DNA from: Dyella sp. 2HG41-7
GTDB lineage: Bacteria > Pseudomonadota > Gammaproteobacteria > Xanthomonadales > Rhodanobacteraceae
NCBI RefSeq assembly: GCF_021390675.1
Contig: NZ_JAJEJV010000004.1
Span: 744,001-808,000, forward strand
Direction of reading: 5' to 3'
DNA: 64,000 bases
Part shown: positions 17,001 through 26,389 of the stretch, piece after piece
How positions within the stretch are numbered: position 1 is the first letter of the stretch
How the letters are laid out: every line of letters begins with the position of its first letter
Position numbers and translations under genes: made by a program
Notes under the pieces: generated by a model
Told to the model about the DNA's origin: nothing
Seen by the model: the letters and a program-made list of their open reading frames with translations, nothing else
The model's database searches: none

Positions 17001-17339
17001 AACGCGATCATGATGATCGACTTCGCGATCGAGGCGCAGCGCACCGGTATGAAGCCGCGCGACGCGATTCGCCGCGCGTGCCTGCTGCGTTTCCGCCCGA
17101 TCATGATGACCACTGCGGCGGCCATGCTCGGCGCATTGCCGCTCGCCTTGGGTACCGGCATCGGTTCGGAATTGCGCCGTCCGCTTGGCGTGTCGATCGT
17201 CGGCGGTCTGTTGCTTTCGCAGCTGGTGACGCTTTACACCACGCCGGTGATTTATCTCTATATGGAACGGTTCTCCGATTGGCTGCGCGAGCGACGAGAG
17301 CGGCGAGCGCTTCGTCACGCCGCACGCGGCGCGACATGA
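14100..17339 (+). CDS. RND multidrug efflux permease, MdtB-like
   Basis: This 1079-residue inner-membrane proton-drug antiporter has twelve predicted membrane helices and two large periplasmic loops. It opens with FIRRPIATALLMVAVMLLG, as HAE1 pumps do. The proton-relay Asp pair lies in GFVVDDAIVMIEN. The segment around 16440-16560 is an unusually Ser/Thr/Asn/Gly-rich insertion in the second periplasmic loop. The start is ATG 14100, 153 bp after the adaptor. Together with the next permease it resembles the MdtBC heteromultimer, whose substrates include bile salts and novobiocin in E. coli. The substrates here are not known. Confidence 0.93.
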   Translation: MGFSSLFIRRPIATALLMVAVMLLGVLGYRQLPVSALPEIEAPSLVVTTTYPGASASTMASLVTTPLERNLGQISGLDMMTSDSSAGLSTIVLQFNMDRDIDIAAQDVQAAINQARGTLPSTLPYPPVYNRVNPADAPIMTLMLTSNSRQLRDVNDLADSILAQKLSQVQGVGLVSIAGNVRPAVRIQVNPAQLANLGLTMEDVRNALTEANVNAPKGTLNGVSQSYTISTNDQLVTAAEYKNTIISYNSNNGAPVRLADVAKVVDGVENDQLAAWANGKPAVLLDIRRQPGANIVQTVQSIRDILPQLRSVLPADVHLDVFADRTVTIRASVEDVQFTLLLTIALVVAVIFVFLRRLWATIIPSVAVPLSLLGTFGVMSFAGMSLDNLSLMALTVATGFVVDDAIVMIENIVRYIEQGKEGKEAAEIGAKEIGFTVLSLTVSLIAVFLPLLLMPGVTGRLFHEFAWVLATAVVISMLVSLTLTPMMCAYLLRPDALPEGDDAHERHAAAGKRTVWARTVAIYEGTLDWVLDHQRTMIAVAFIAVVVTVFLYIVIPKGLLPEQDTGLVTGVVQADQNVAFPQMEQRTKAVADALQKDPNVAGVAAFIGAGTINPTLNQGQLSIVLKDRSKRGSLDEVVQSLQNAAANIPGVELYLKPVQDVTLDTRVAATEYQYSMSDVNGPELSQYALQMTQALRQRPELADVDNNLADQGTALKLTIDRDKSSTLGVPVQTIDDTLYDSFGQRQISTIFTQLNQYRVVLEVEPQFRTSTALLNQLTVKSNGSGALTGSNATTFGQATSSNSSTTTGIATANTGIIIGAGGAIPLASLVNAEVTTSPLVISHQQQLQAVTVSFNLAPGYSLSEAVDAINTVEKQLNLPPQVRGQFIGKAAEFSSSLSNEALLLLASIIVIYIVLGVLYESYIHPITIISTLPPAGVGALLALILCNMSLSVDGIVGIVLLIGIVKKNAIMMIDFAIEAQRTGMKPRDAIRRACLLRFRPIMMTTAAAMLGALPLALGTGIGSELRRPLGVSIVGGLLLSQLVTLYTTPVIYLYMERFSDWLRERRERRALRHAARGAT

Positions 17340-17362
17340 CATGAAGGGATGGCCGGCAGTTG

Positions 17363-17502
17363 CCTCCTCTCCCCTCCGGGGAGAGGGCTGAGGTGAGGGG
17401 CTGCGCTGGCGGAGTTGCGTCTTGCAGCGCGAAATTTGATTTACTTGCATTCTCGCAAGGCCGACCCCTCACCCCAACCCTCTCCCCGGAGGGGAGAGGG
17501 AG
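17363..17502. repeat. REP doublet 2 (between the two RND permease genes)
   Basis: The inverted units lie at 17363-17400 (CTCCCCTCCGGGGAGAGGG, then TGAGGTGAGGGG) and 17465-17502 (CCCCTCACCCCAACCC, then TCTCCCCGGAGGGGAGAGGG). The doublet fills most of the gap between two genes that should be co-transcribed, so it is probably transcribed and may form a stable mRNA structure. Confidence 0.9.
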
Positions 17503-17544
17503 CGACAGCCTCAACCAATCCGCAGCTCGCACGTTGTTTCAAGC

Positions 17545-20500
17545 ATGAATATTTCCGCGGCTTTCATTCGACGTCCCATCGGCACTTCTCTGTTGGCGAT
17601 GGGCGCCTTCGTCATCGGTGTGATCTGCTACTTGCTGTTGGGCGTATCCGCGTTGCCGGACATGCAGTTTCCCGTGATTTTCGTCAGCGCCAGCCAGGCA
17701 GGCGCCAGCGCCGAAACCATGGCGGGCACGGTGGCGGCGCCGCTGGAGCGTCATCTGGGTCAGGTGCCGGGCATCGACACCATGCGTTCGTCCAGTTCGT
17801 TGGGCAGTACGCAGATTTTTTTGATGATGGATAGCGGGCGCAACATCGACGACGCTGCGCGCGATGTGCAAGCCGCGATCAATGCCGCGCAAGCGGATCT
17901 TCCGTCGGGTCTCAACAGTCCGCCCAGTTACGAAAAAGCCAACCCGAACGACGATCCGATCATCGTCTTTGCGTTGACCTCCGAAACGCAATCGGCGCGC
18001 GATCTGTACGACGTCGCCGATTCGCTGTTAGCGCAGCGCCTGCGTCAGCTCAAAGGCGTGTCGGAAGTGGATATCACCGGCGCCGCCACGCCAGCCGTGC
18101 GCGTCGATGTGAATTTGCGCGCGCTCAACGCCATGGGCATTTCGCCCGATCAGCTGCGCAATGCGCTGACCGCGGCCAATGTGTTCGAACCGCAGGGATT
18201 CCTGACCGACGGCAAGACCACCATGGCGGTGCAGGCGAACGACGCGCTGCACGACGCGGCCGATTTCGCCGATCTGGTGATTTCCACCAACGGCAAGGGC
18301 GTGCCGGTGCGATTGAGGGACATCGCCAAGGTCTACGACGGTCAACAGGATGCGTATCAGGCGGCCTGGTTCCAGGGCAAGCCGGCGATCCTGATGTACG
18401 TCTACAAGCAATCGGACGCCAACATCATCGGCACCACGGATCGGGTGAAGGCGGAAGTGCCGCTGTTGCAAAGCTTTCTGCAACCCGGCACGAAACTCAT
18501 ACCGTATTTCGACGGCACGCCGACCATTCGCGCGTCGTTGCACGAGGTTCAAGCCACCCTGCTGATCAGTCTGGCGATGGTGGTGATGGTGATGGCGCTG
18601 TTCCTGCGTCGCCTCGCGCCGACCTTGATCGCGGCGGCGGCCGTGCCGCTCTCGCTCGCCGGCGCGGCGACGATCATGTACGCGCTGCATTTCACCTTGA
18701 ACAACCTCACCTTGCTCGCCCTGGTGGTGGCGATCGGCTTTGTGGTGGACGACGCGATCGTGGTGATCGAAAACGTCATTCGCCATATCGACCAGGGCAT
18801 GTCGCGCATGCAAGCGGCGTTGACGGGTGCGCGCGAAATCGGCTTCACCATCGTGTCGATTACCGCATCGCTGGTCGCCGTGTTTATTCCGTTGCTGTTT
18901 ATGGGCGGCATCACCGGCATGTTCTTCAAGGAATTTACCTTGACGCTGGTGGCGGCCATTGTCGTATCGGCGCTGGTATCGCTAACCCTGACGCCGTCGC
19001 TGTGCGGACTTTTTCTCAAAGGGCACGACGAAGAAAAAGAGCCGTCGAAGCTGAGTCGCACGCTCGAACGCATGCAGGAAAGCATGCAGAAGACCTACGC
19101 GGCGTTGTTGGATTTCTCGCTACATCACGCATTGCTGTTCTCGCTTACGCCGCTGTTCCTGATTGGCCTCACCGTGCTGATCGCGATGTCCGGCCAAATC
19201 AAAACCAGCCTGTTCCCCGCGCAAGACACCGGATTGATACGCGGACGCGCGACGTCGGGCGCGACCGTTTCCTTCCAGGATTCGGTCAATCGCCAACAGC
19301 GTCTGATCGACATGCTATTGCACGATCGCGATGTCAAGGTTGTGGGTTCGCGTTTGGGCAGCACGCGACAGGGCGCTGCGGGCACCTTCGATATTCAGCT
19401 CAAGACGCATGCGGAAGGCCGCAAGGACGACACGTTCACCGCGCTGACGCGGTTGAGCAAGAAAGCGGCGAAGTATCCCGATCTCAATGTACGACTGCGC
19501 GCCATTCAGGATTTGCCAAGTTTCGGTGGCGGCGGTACCGGCCAGGGCGCGCAATACGAAATTTCGCTGCAGAGCGACGACAACAACAAGCTGACGTTGT
19601 GGCTGCCCAAGCTGGTCGACGAGTTGCGCAAGAATCCCAAGCTGCGCGATGTCGGCAGCGATCTGGACGACGCCGGGCTGCAACAGAACGTCGTGATCGA
19701 TCGCGACAAGGCCGCGGCGCTGGGCGTGAATGTCGGCACCATCGATTCGGTGATCTACGATTCGTTCGGTCAGCGGCAGGTGAGTACGATCTACTCGGAT
19801 CTCAACCAGTACAAAGTGGTGGTGAACGCGATCCCTGGACAAACCGCCACGCCGCGATCCATCGACGATCTACTGGTGCGTTCGACCAACGGCAATATGG
19901 TGCGCGTCTCCGCCTTCGCGCATCAGGAGCCGGGGCTTGCGCCCACGCAGGTGTCGCACACGAATCAATACACCACCATGAGCCTGAGCTTCAATCTCGC
20001 GCCGGGCATCAGCATGGGCGAGGCATTGCAGATCGTGCAGGCCACCGCCAACAACATGCGCATGCCGGGCGATATCAAGCTCGATATCGGCGGCGACTTC
20101 CGCCGCTTCCAGCAATCGCAGAGCGGCATGTTGTTCCTGCTGCTCGGTGCGATCATTACGGTCTACATCGTATTGGGCATTCTTTACGAAAGCCTAATTC
20201 ACCCCGTCACCATTCTTTCCACGCTGCCCGCAGCAGGCGTCGGCGCCTTGCTCGCCTTGTGGTTCACTAACACCGAACTTTCGGTGATCGCGCAAATCGC
20301 CCTGGTGTTGCTGATCGGCATCGTGAAAAAAAACGCGATCATGATGATCGACTTCGCCCTGGTCGCGCAGCGCGAGCACGGCAAGTCGCCGCTGGAAGCG
20401 GCGCGCGAAGCGAGTTTGGTGCGTTTCCGCCCGATCATGATGACGACGATGGTGGCCATTCTCGCTGCATTGCCGATCGCGATCGGTCTTGGCGAAGGCT

Positions 20501-20688
20501 CCGACTTGCGTCGTCCGCTTGGTATCGCGCTGATCGGCGGTTTGCTGATTTCGCAGAGCTTGACGCTGCTCAGCACGCCTGCGCTCTACGTGATCTTCTC
20601 TTGCCTAAGCGAACGTTGGGCGGCATGGCGCGCGCGCCGCAAAGTGCGCAAAGGCGGAAGCCAGCCTGTGTTGACGCGACCATCGTGA
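17545..20688 (+). CDS. RND multidrug efflux permease, MdtC-like
   Basis: This 1047-residue protein is the second RND pump subunit of the operon. It begins FIRRPIGTSLLAMGAFVIG and carries the proton-relay Asp pair in GFVVDDAIVVIEN. Twelve membrane helices and two periplasmic loops are expected, and the length matches MdtC. It lacks the Ser/Thr-rich loop of the first permease. The gene ends at a strong bidirectional terminator shared with the convergent TonB-dependent receptor. By analogy with MdtABC the two pumps probably assemble together with the single adaptor. Confidence 0.93.
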   Translation: MNISAAFIRRPIGTSLLAMGAFVIGVICYLLLGVSALPDMQFPVIFVSASQAGASAETMAGTVAAPLERHLGQVPGIDTMRSSSSLGSTQIFLMMDSGRNIDDAARDVQAAINAAQADLPSGLNSPPSYEKANPNDDPIIVFALTSETQSARDLYDVADSLLAQRLRQLKGVSEVDITGAATPAVRVDVNLRALNAMGISPDQLRNALTAANVFEPQGFLTDGKTTMAVQANDALHDAADFADLVISTNGKGVPVRLRDIAKVYDGQQDAYQAAWFQGKPAILMYVYKQSDANIIGTTDRVKAEVPLLQSFLQPGTKLIPYFDGTPTIRASLHEVQATLLISLAMVVMVMALFLRRLAPTLIAAAAVPLSLAGAATIMYALHFTLNNLTLLALVVAIGFVVDDAIVVIENVIRHIDQGMSRMQAALTGAREIGFTIVSITASLVAVFIPLLFMGGITGMFFKEFTLTLVAAIVVSALVSLTLTPSLCGLFLKGHDEEKEPSKLSRTLERMQESMQKTYAALLDFSLHHALLFSLTPLFLIGLTVLIAMSGQIKTSLFPAQDTGLIRGRATSGATVSFQDSVNRQQRLIDMLLHDRDVKVVGSRLGSTRQGAAGTFDIQLKTHAEGRKDDTFTALTRLSKKAAKYPDLNVRLRAIQDLPSFGGGGTGQGAQYEISLQSDDNNKLTLWLPKLVDELRKNPKLRDVGSDLDDAGLQQNVVIDRDKAAALGVNVGTIDSVIYDSFGQRQVSTIYSDLNQYKVVVNAIPGQTATPRSIDDLLVRSTNGNMVRVSAFAHQEPGLAPTQVSHTNQYTTMSLSFNLAPGISMGEALQIVQATANNMRMPGDIKLDIGGDFRRFQQSQSGMLFLLLGAIITVYIVLGILYESLIHPVTILSTLPAAGVGALLALWFTNTELSVIAQIALVLLIGIVKKNAIMMIDFALVAQREHGKSPLEAAREASLVRFRPIMMTTMVAILAALPIAIGLGEGSDLRRPLGIALIGGLLISQSLTLLSTPALYVIFSCLSERWAAWRARRKVRKGGSQPVLTRPS

Positions 20689-20691
20689 CGG

Positions 20692-20723
20692 CACTTTCTC
20701 CCTTGCAAGCAAGGGAGAAAGTG
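20692..20723. terminator. Bidirectional hairpin between the RND operon and the TonB receptor
   Basis: A perfect 14-bp stem (CACTTTCTCCCTTG / CAAGGGAGAAAGTG) with the loop CAAG lies between two convergent genes, 3 bp after the permease stop and 13 bp before the receptor stop. There is no strong T-run on either side, but its position and stability suggest termination or transcript protection. Confidence 0.7.
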
Positions 20724-20736
20724 GCGGTGCGATCAC

Positions 20737-23700
20737 TTAGAAGAATTTCTGCTCGTACTTGAGATATATCACGCGACCGATGTCGTATTGCGGGTTGTAG
20801 GGGAACTGGCTGTAGCCGTCGGTTCCCGTCGGGCCAAGCGGGCCGGCCACGCTAAACACGCCGGTGTACGACAGTGGCGCCTTGCGATTGAAAACATCCG
20901 TCGCGCCCACGGCGATGCGTCCGTGCCACGGTGCATCCCAATTCACTTGCAGGTCGTTGAACGCAAGACCGCCTTGCGTGTTCAATCCTGTCGGCGAGTT
21001 GACGAGGTCCTTGTTGGGATTGTTGCAGGGGAAGACTTCGTTCAACGCCGGATTAGGTGGAATGCACGGCTCCGATAGCGACGAGTAATAGCGAAGCGTC
21101 CAGGTCGCGCCGAAGTTTTTGTACTTCCAGTTGATGTTGACCGTGGAGCGGAAGCGCCAGATCGGACCGAGCACGGTGTCGTACGAACCCAGCGTGTTGG
21201 AGATCACCGGTCCGTTCGGCGTGATTTGCTCCTTCACCGAATGGATGTACGTGCTGTTCGAGTCGAACTTGAACTGTCCCACAGGCGTCTCCGGGAACAG
21301 ATAGCTCAAGCTCAGATCTTCGCCGCGTTCCTCCACGAAGCCTTGATTGACCAACGCCTGCAGCAGATTGATCACTTGGCCGTACGTCGGTCCCGACGCA
21401 GTGGATCGCTGGAACTGCGTGCATTGCTGCGCATCGCCCAGCAGGTAGCAGTTGTCGAGAATGCTGCTGGCGGTCGGCAGCGTAATGACATTGGCGATCC
21501 GGATGCGGTACCAGTCGGCCGTGATGTTCAGGCCGCTCACATAGTGCGGACTGTAGACGAAGCCCGCCGTATACGTCCGCGACGTTTCCGGTTTCAGCGC
21601 CGCATTCGCGCCGGTGAAGTACGGCGTGGTGCTGGTGAAGTTCGGGTTCGGAATCGGCGAACCGTTGGCCGTCAGTTGCGTGAAGCCCGCAGGTAACGCA
21701 GGCAGACCCGCAAAGCCGTTCAAGCAACGTTGCTTCACCGTGGCGTTGCCGGTCAAACCGAAATTCGCGTCGCACGGATCGGTGTAGGTCGTGAAGCTCT
21801 GCATCGTGCCGCCGTACAAGTTCGCGATGGCCGGCGCGCGGAAACCTGTGCCGTAGCTGGCGCGAACCAGCAGATCGGTGATCGGCTGCCACGAGAGCTT
21901 GAACTGGTTGTTGTTGGTGTTGCCGAAGTTGCTGTAGCGCGAGAAGCGATGCGCAAGATCGAAGTTCAACAACTGTGCGCCCGGCATATCCTTCAACACC
22001 GGCAAGTTGACTTCCAGATACGCCTCGTTGAGTCCGTAGGCGCCGCGTCCGGGATTTTGCTGCAGATTGGTATTGAGCCCCAGTTGCGTGAATTCGTCCG
22101 GCGTGGCGCCGCCAGACACGCCGCGATGATCCGCGCCAATCGCGAACGTCGCGTCGCCGCTGCCCAGCGACTGCGGGAACGTGAACATATCGCCGGTCAG
22201 ATCGGCGCTGACGATCTTCATCTGACTGTACGAACGCGTGCCTGCGACGATGTTGAGGTAGTTGATCTCGGCCGGCGTGAGGCCACCCGAACCCGAGAAC
22301 GGATTGAGCGGAACGCAACCGGCGATCACGTGACCCGGCGTGCCGCACTCCACCACGCCGTTCGGTCCCAGGAAAGAAGGCCCGACGGCGTTGTACACGT
22401 TCACCATGTTGAGATTGCCCGGCCCGAAACTCGACTGGGTATAGCGATAGTCGCTGTAACCCACGTCCCAACTGAACTGCCGTTCGCCCAACGCAAAATC
22501 GCCGTCCAGGCCTGCGCGCCAACCGTATTGCTTGATGTTGTTGTCAACCACGCGGTTGGGATACTGCAGCGGCAGGTTGAACTGCAGGCTGTTTCCCGGC
22601 AACGGGTTGTAATAGCTGTTCGGCGACAGCGTTGGGAAATAGGTCGCCGGGAAAGTCCCTGCTGGCAGTCCCAGCGCTTGCGCGAGATGTGCGCCGTTGG
22701 CAGGCGTCAACGAACTTAGCGGATAACCGCCGATGCCCACGGTGGAGTCGGCCGTGTTGTACGTGCCGATCAGGCTGGCGGTGATGTGATCAGTCACCTT
22801 GTAATCGCCCTTGAGTAAATAGGATTTCAGGCGATTGTTCGGCACCAGCGTTTCGAGAAACGCCGAATTGGCGTAGTCGTTGTTGAAATACGGCGAGGGA
22901 TATTGCGCGCCAAACGTATTGACGTGGTAGTTGGCGATATTCAACCCGTTCTGGCCCATGTTGACGGTGAGCGGGCCGTTGGCCAATTGCGGCAAGCTTT
23001 CCGGCAAGCCGGTCGCCGGATTGAGCGCGCCGGTGATCGTGCCGAAAGGCGATTGCTGCATGCTCTGCGGATAATTCGGCCCAAAGCTGAAATAGCCGTA
23101 TTTGCTGTAAGCGCGATCGTCCGCATTCAATGCGTTCGTATTCTGGAACGTCATGTTCAACAGGATCGATCCGCGGGAAAATTTCTTCCCGCCGGTCAAA
23201 CTGAATTGACCGGTTCTGCCGTCGCCGCCAGGCGAATACACACTGTTGTAGGTATCCAGCTGCACGCCGTCGAAATCCTTTTTCGTAATGATGTTGACGA
23301 CGCCGGAAATCGCATCGGAACCGTAAATCGCCGACGCGCCGTCCTGCAGAATTTCCACGCGATCGATAATCGAGCTGGGAATCGTGCTGAGATCGGTTTG
23401 GCCGAAGATATCTGTGGTCCATCGCTGACCGTCGACCAGTACCAGCGTGCGTGGCGCACCGAGTCCGCGCAGACTCACGTACTGGCCCACGATATTGCCG
23501 AGCGTGCTCTGATTGCTGGTGCCGGCCGAACCGACCGACGACACGTTCTGCAAAATTTGCCCGACGCTGACGAAGCCTTGTTCTTGCAGCGCCTGATGCG
23601 TGAGTTCCGTTACCGGCTGCGCGGTTTCCACATCCACGCTGCGGATCATCGAGCCGGTTACCGTGATGCCTTGCAAAGTGACGGTTTTCTGCGGTGCAGG

Positions 23701-23898
23701 CGCGGCGGTTTGCGCGTTAGTTGTTTGCGCGGTCGTGGTCTGCGTTGCGTTGGATGACGTCGTTGTTTGCGTTGCGGTTGGTGCTGGAGTTGGTGCGGTG
23801 TTTGCCGTTTGGCCTTTGGCCACCGTCGCCAAGACACAACCTCCCAGCGCCATGGCCATGCGAATGGCCATAGTCAGATTTTGATGTCGAGCGTTCAC
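20737..23898 (-). CDS. TonB-dependent outer-membrane receptor
   Basis: This protein of about 1053 residues has a signal peptide and then a Thr/Gln/Ala/Asn-rich low-complexity stretch with repeats of TTTAQTT type. A TonB-box-like segment (ITVTGSMIRS) precedes the plug domain, with VSLRGLGAPRTLVLVDGQR and EILQDGASAIYGSDAISGV. The long beta-barrel ends in an aromatic residue (EQKFF). I place the start at GTG 23898 because GGAGG lies 7 bases upstream, giving VNARHQN. The substrate is not apparent. The type resembles large receptors for carbohydrates or peptides in Xanthomonadales rather than siderophore receptors. No transporter is adjacent. Confidence 0.92.
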   Translation of the reverse strand: MNARHQNLTMAIRMAMALGGCVLATVAKGQTANTAPTPAPTATQTTTSSNATQTTTAQTTNAQTAAPAPQKTVTLQGITVTGSMIRSVDVETAQPVTELTHQALQEQGFVSVGQILQNVSSVGSAGTSNQSTLGNIVGQYVSLRGLGAPRTLVLVDGQRWTTDIFGQTDLSTIPSSIIDRVEILQDGASAIYGSDAISGVVNIITKKDFDGVQLDTYNSVYSPGGDGRTGQFSLTGGKKFSRGSILLNMTFQNTNALNADDRAYSKYGYFSFGPNYPQSMQQSPFGTITGALNPATGLPESLPQLANGPLTVNMGQNGLNIANYHVNTFGAQYPSPYFNNDYANSAFLETLVPNNRLKSYLLKGDYKVTDHITASLIGTYNTADSTVGIGGYPLSSLTPANGAHLAQALGLPAGTFPATYFPTLSPNSYYNPLPGNSLQFNLPLQYPNRVVDNNIKQYGWRAGLDGDFALGERQFSWDVGYSDYRYTQSSFGPGNLNMVNVYNAVGPSFLGPNGVVECGTPGHVIAGCVPLNPFSGSGGLTPAEINYLNIVAGTRSYSQMKIVSADLTGDMFTFPQSLGSGDATFAIGADHRGVSGGATPDEFTQLGLNTNLQQNPGRGAYGLNEAYLEVNLPVLKDMPGAQLLNFDLAHRFSRYSNFGNTNNNQFKLSWQPITDLLVRASYGTGFRAPAIANLYGGTMQSFTTYTDPCDANFGLTGNATVKQRCLNGFAGLPALPAGFTQLTANGSPIPNPNFTSTTPYFTGANAALKPETSRTYTAGFVYSPHYVSGLNITADWYRIRIANVITLPTASSILDNCYLLGDAQQCTQFQRSTASGPTYGQVINLLQALVNQGFVEERGEDLSLSYLFPETPVGQFKFDSNSTYIHSVKEQITPNGPVISNTLGSYDTVLGPIWRFRSTVNINWKYKNFGATWTLRYYSSLSEPCIPPNPALNEVFPCNNPNKDLVNSPTGLNTQGGLAFNDLQVNWDAPWHGRIAVGATDVFNRKAPLSYTGVFSVAGPLGPTGTDGYSQFPYNPQYDIGRVIYLKYEQKFF

Positions 23899-24415
23899 GA
23901 CAATTCCTCCCTGTCTGCTTGGGTGTGGGGACACGCATGCTTATTCCTTCCCTGGTTTGGAGAGCCACCGGGATCGCGCCGTTATGGGGGAGTGCGCGAC
24001 CCATAAAGGTTTTATGAAGAAATCGCCAATGACTAAAGAGCCAATTTGCTCGGAAATTCTTTAAAAGAAAATGCCATCACGAAAACTTGCGTTGCGCGCC
24101 ATGTGAGCAAGTCGATGCGGTATTTTCAGTATGAAATGTAGACGCGTTAGCAAAAGCGCATTGGGCGCGTGTCGCAATCGACGGCGGCGATTTGAGAAGC
24201 GGATCGTGATCGAAAATCAATGCGTTAGAGATAGCGGGGAAACAGCGGCGAAAGCCGTTCCAATCGACTCACCTACGGCTTGTCATAAAACGCATTTCGC
24301 CAAGGGCTTTTCGCAAAGAGATCGACGCGCGAAACGAAAGACTTTGCGTGCGTTGCGCGATGCCAATTCGTTCGAACTTTCGACGAAATACCGTCGAAAT
24401 AGCCGTCCAAAAGCG
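23899..24415. other. AT-richer intergenic region upstream of the TonB receptor
   Basis: This stretch of about 517 bp is visibly less GC-rich than its surroundings. The open frame on the plus strand around 24131-24478 is Arg/Lys-rich without recognisable structure, so I do not call a gene. The receptor promoter must lie in the first 150 bp. I found no clear operator or riboswitch. Confidence 0.5.
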
Positions 24416-24814
24416 TTAAAGCCGCGTCGCCAATTCGATATGCGTAAGTTCGCCGCAGATATCGCTAAGGCGAGTTAATAGAATATGCCGATGCGCGCCG
24501 ACCTCCGCCGGCGTCCGCCCGATGCCGTGAAGTTCGGCGCAACGCAATGCAGCTTGATAAGCGAACAAGGGGCCGGGCACTTCCGAACGACGATGCGCAT
24601 CGCCTTGCCACAACACCGCCACCCATCCTTCTTCGCGTTCCGCGCCGGATTCGTTGACCGGCATCAGCAGCGTCCCATCGACCAACGACAACGCGCAATC
24701 GTGACCGTCGGCAAATTGAAACGTGTACAACGGCATCAATTCGGCGATGTAATCGACGATGCGCTGACTCAATCCGTGCATGCGACTCCCCATCGGTGGC
24801 AAGAATTGGTGCAT
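24416..24814 (-). CDS. Hypothetical protein, about 132 residues
   Basis: I do not recognise the family. The protein is soluble, with alternating charged and hydrophobic segments (SQRIVDYIAELMPLYTF, then EEGWVAVLWQGDAHR) and the pattern of a small mixed alpha/beta domain. It contains several His residues near the C-terminus (VGAHRHILLTRLSD). Start codons at 24814, 24793 or 24781 are all possible; 24781 has GGGGAG four bases upstream. It is divergent from the PAS-LuxR regulator at 25141. Confidence 0.5.
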   Translation of the reverse strand: MHQFLPPMGSRMHGLSQRIVDYIAELMPLYTFQFADGHDCALSLVDGTLLMPVNESGAEREEGWVAVLWQGDAHRRSEVPGPLFAYQAALRCAELHGIGRTPAEVGAHRHILLTRLSDICGELTHIELATRL

Positions 24815-25140
24815 GGTAGCCCATCGTAGTGGCAATCATGAACTTGGCGGGTTCAAAGTCGAGGTTCCGCATCCGCGACATTGAAGGGGTGGTTCCTTTG
24901 CTTTAAGCATTAGAAATGCCCTACACGCACATTCTCCCTGAGTCGGTTCTCTAAACGCCTGATGATTTGGCAGCGTTTACAGGTACGCCTTTTATGGAAG
25001 TGACAGGGGAGAAATGCAATGTGCGCGACGCGCGCGACTACCAGAGGTCGTTCCGTGAATTTGTGGAAATTGATGACTGAGCTGAACTTTTCGAACTCGT
25101 TTTCCATTGCCGATCACGTCAATGGCATTCGGGTGCGTTC

Positions 25141-25887
25141 ATGACAATGATGGATGTGGACGCACTGCGCGATATCGAAGCGCAGCTTCACACGATGTTT
25201 GAGGGTCAGCAAGGCTATTGGGGATGTAAGAATTCCGATTCGATTTTTTTATATGCCAATCCGGAGTTCGGCAGGATCATCGGCATGAAGCACCATCGGG
25301 ACGTCACCGGGAAGACGGACTTCGACATGCCGTGTGGCACGGTTGCCTGTGCCGCGACATTTCGGGAACAGGATAAGGAGGTCGTTCTTGGCGGTAAATC
25401 ACTGCGCGTGTTGAACGTACATCCTTTTGCCGATGGACAATGGCGCGCTTTCCTGACGACAAAGCGACCGTTCCGCAATCGGAGTGGCAAGGCGATCGGC
25501 ATCAGCTTTCATGGTCAAGACATCACGGCGCCGATGACAATTGAGCTGAGCTCGTTACTTGGTCGTATTTATAGCGGCGACCTGAAGTCAGGTGAAGTAG
25601 CGCGAGGTAGCTATTGCGTAGGCGATGGCGTAGGTGAATCCGCCACATTGACGACACGCGAGTCGGAAGTTCTTTTTTTTCTGATTCGCGGCCAATCGGC
25701 CAATCGGATCGCTGAGATCTTCCGGATATCGGTGCGCACTGTCGAAGGTCATATCGATGCGCTTCGTCAAAAATTTATGTGCGCGGGCAAGGCTGCTTTG
25801 ATCGAAAAGGCCATCTATCTCGGTTATCTGCGCTGTATTCCAAAAACGCTCTTTAACAGGCAGCTGTCGCTCATTTTGCGGGATTGA
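25141..25887 (+). CDS. PAS-domain LuxR-family transcriptional regulator
   Basis: This 248-residue protein has an N-terminal PAS domain (about residues 20-130, with YANPEFGRIIGM and the GKTDFDMP loop). A C-terminal LuxR helix-turn-helix follows (about residues 168-230: LTTRESEVLFFLIRG, then SVRTVEGHIDALRQKF). It is probably a DNA-binding regulator responding to a small ligand or redox signal. Its base composition is more AT-rich than the flanking housekeeping genes. It sits at the head of the RHS locus and may control it, but this is inference from position. Confidence 0.87.
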   Translation: MTMMDVDALRDIEAQLHTMFEGQQGYWGCKNSDSIFLYANPEFGRIIGMKHHRDVTGKTDFDMPCGTVACAATFREQDKEVVLGGKSLRVLNVHPFADGQWRAFLTTKRPFRNRSGKAIGISFHGQDITAPMTIELSSLLGRIYSGDLKSGEVARGSYCVGDGVGESATLTTRESEVLFFLIRGQSANRIAEIFRISVRTVEGHIDALRQKFMCAGKAALIEKAIYLGYLRCIPKTLFNRQLSLILRD

Positions 25888-26072
25888 TGTGTCGAACGGC
25901 CTGCGGAGCGCGAGTCGTGTGAGGAGTGCGACGAAAACATTGTAAGAAAACGCCGCTTTCTGTCGTTCACCGTACTTTCTACGGATGCACGCGGGCGCAC
26001 GAATCTTTCAGCATCGTTGAAATGGTAGGCGCCACGAGAACGCAGCCATCCTCAAAACAACGGAGCGGGCAC

Positions 26073-26345
26073 ATGAAAACACGGTTGGCGGCAACGATCG
26101 CTTTGGCTCTTGCGGCGATATTCGCAATGGGTTCTCAGGCGTACGCGTTGTCCGGACAGCTTCAGTCCATGCTTGCGTCGCCGTCTCAAATTGGGCGAGG
26201 CGCCCAAATACAAACCGCTGGGTCGTTGGCGGTGAGCTATCAGTACGACAGTCTGGGGCGCCTGATCCAGGAGACCTATCCAGCAAATACGGCGACATAC
26301 AGCTACGACGCAGCGGGCAACCGTATTCAAGCCAGCACTTATTAA
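26073..26345 (+). CDS. Tiny secreted RHS/YD-repeat protein
   Basis: This 90-residue protein has a signal peptide (residues 1-26, cleaved near AYALS), a short linker and two YD motifs: YQYDSLGRLIQETYP and YSYDAAGNRIQAS. Such YD repeats normally occur in tens within RHS or teneurin-like proteins of over 1000 residues, so this is either a minimal stand-alone form or a remnant. GGAGCGGG lies just upstream of ATG 26073. A gene for another exported protein follows after 44 bp, and then the large transglutaminase/RHS gene. Confidence 0.75.
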   Translation: MKTRLAATIALALAAIFAMGSQAYALSGQLQSMLASPSQIGRGAQIQTAGSLAVSYQYDSLGRLIQETYPANTATYSYDAAGNRIQASTY

Positions 26346-26389
26346 ATACAGCAGTCTGGACGTAACACTCTACGCAACGGAATTGCACG

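Noticed and set aside
24131-24478. Open frame of 115 codons on the plus strand upstream of the TonB receptor
   Set aside because: Arg/Lys-rich without domain, signal or ribosome-binding site, and its 3' end overlaps the better-supported minus-strand hypothetical gene.
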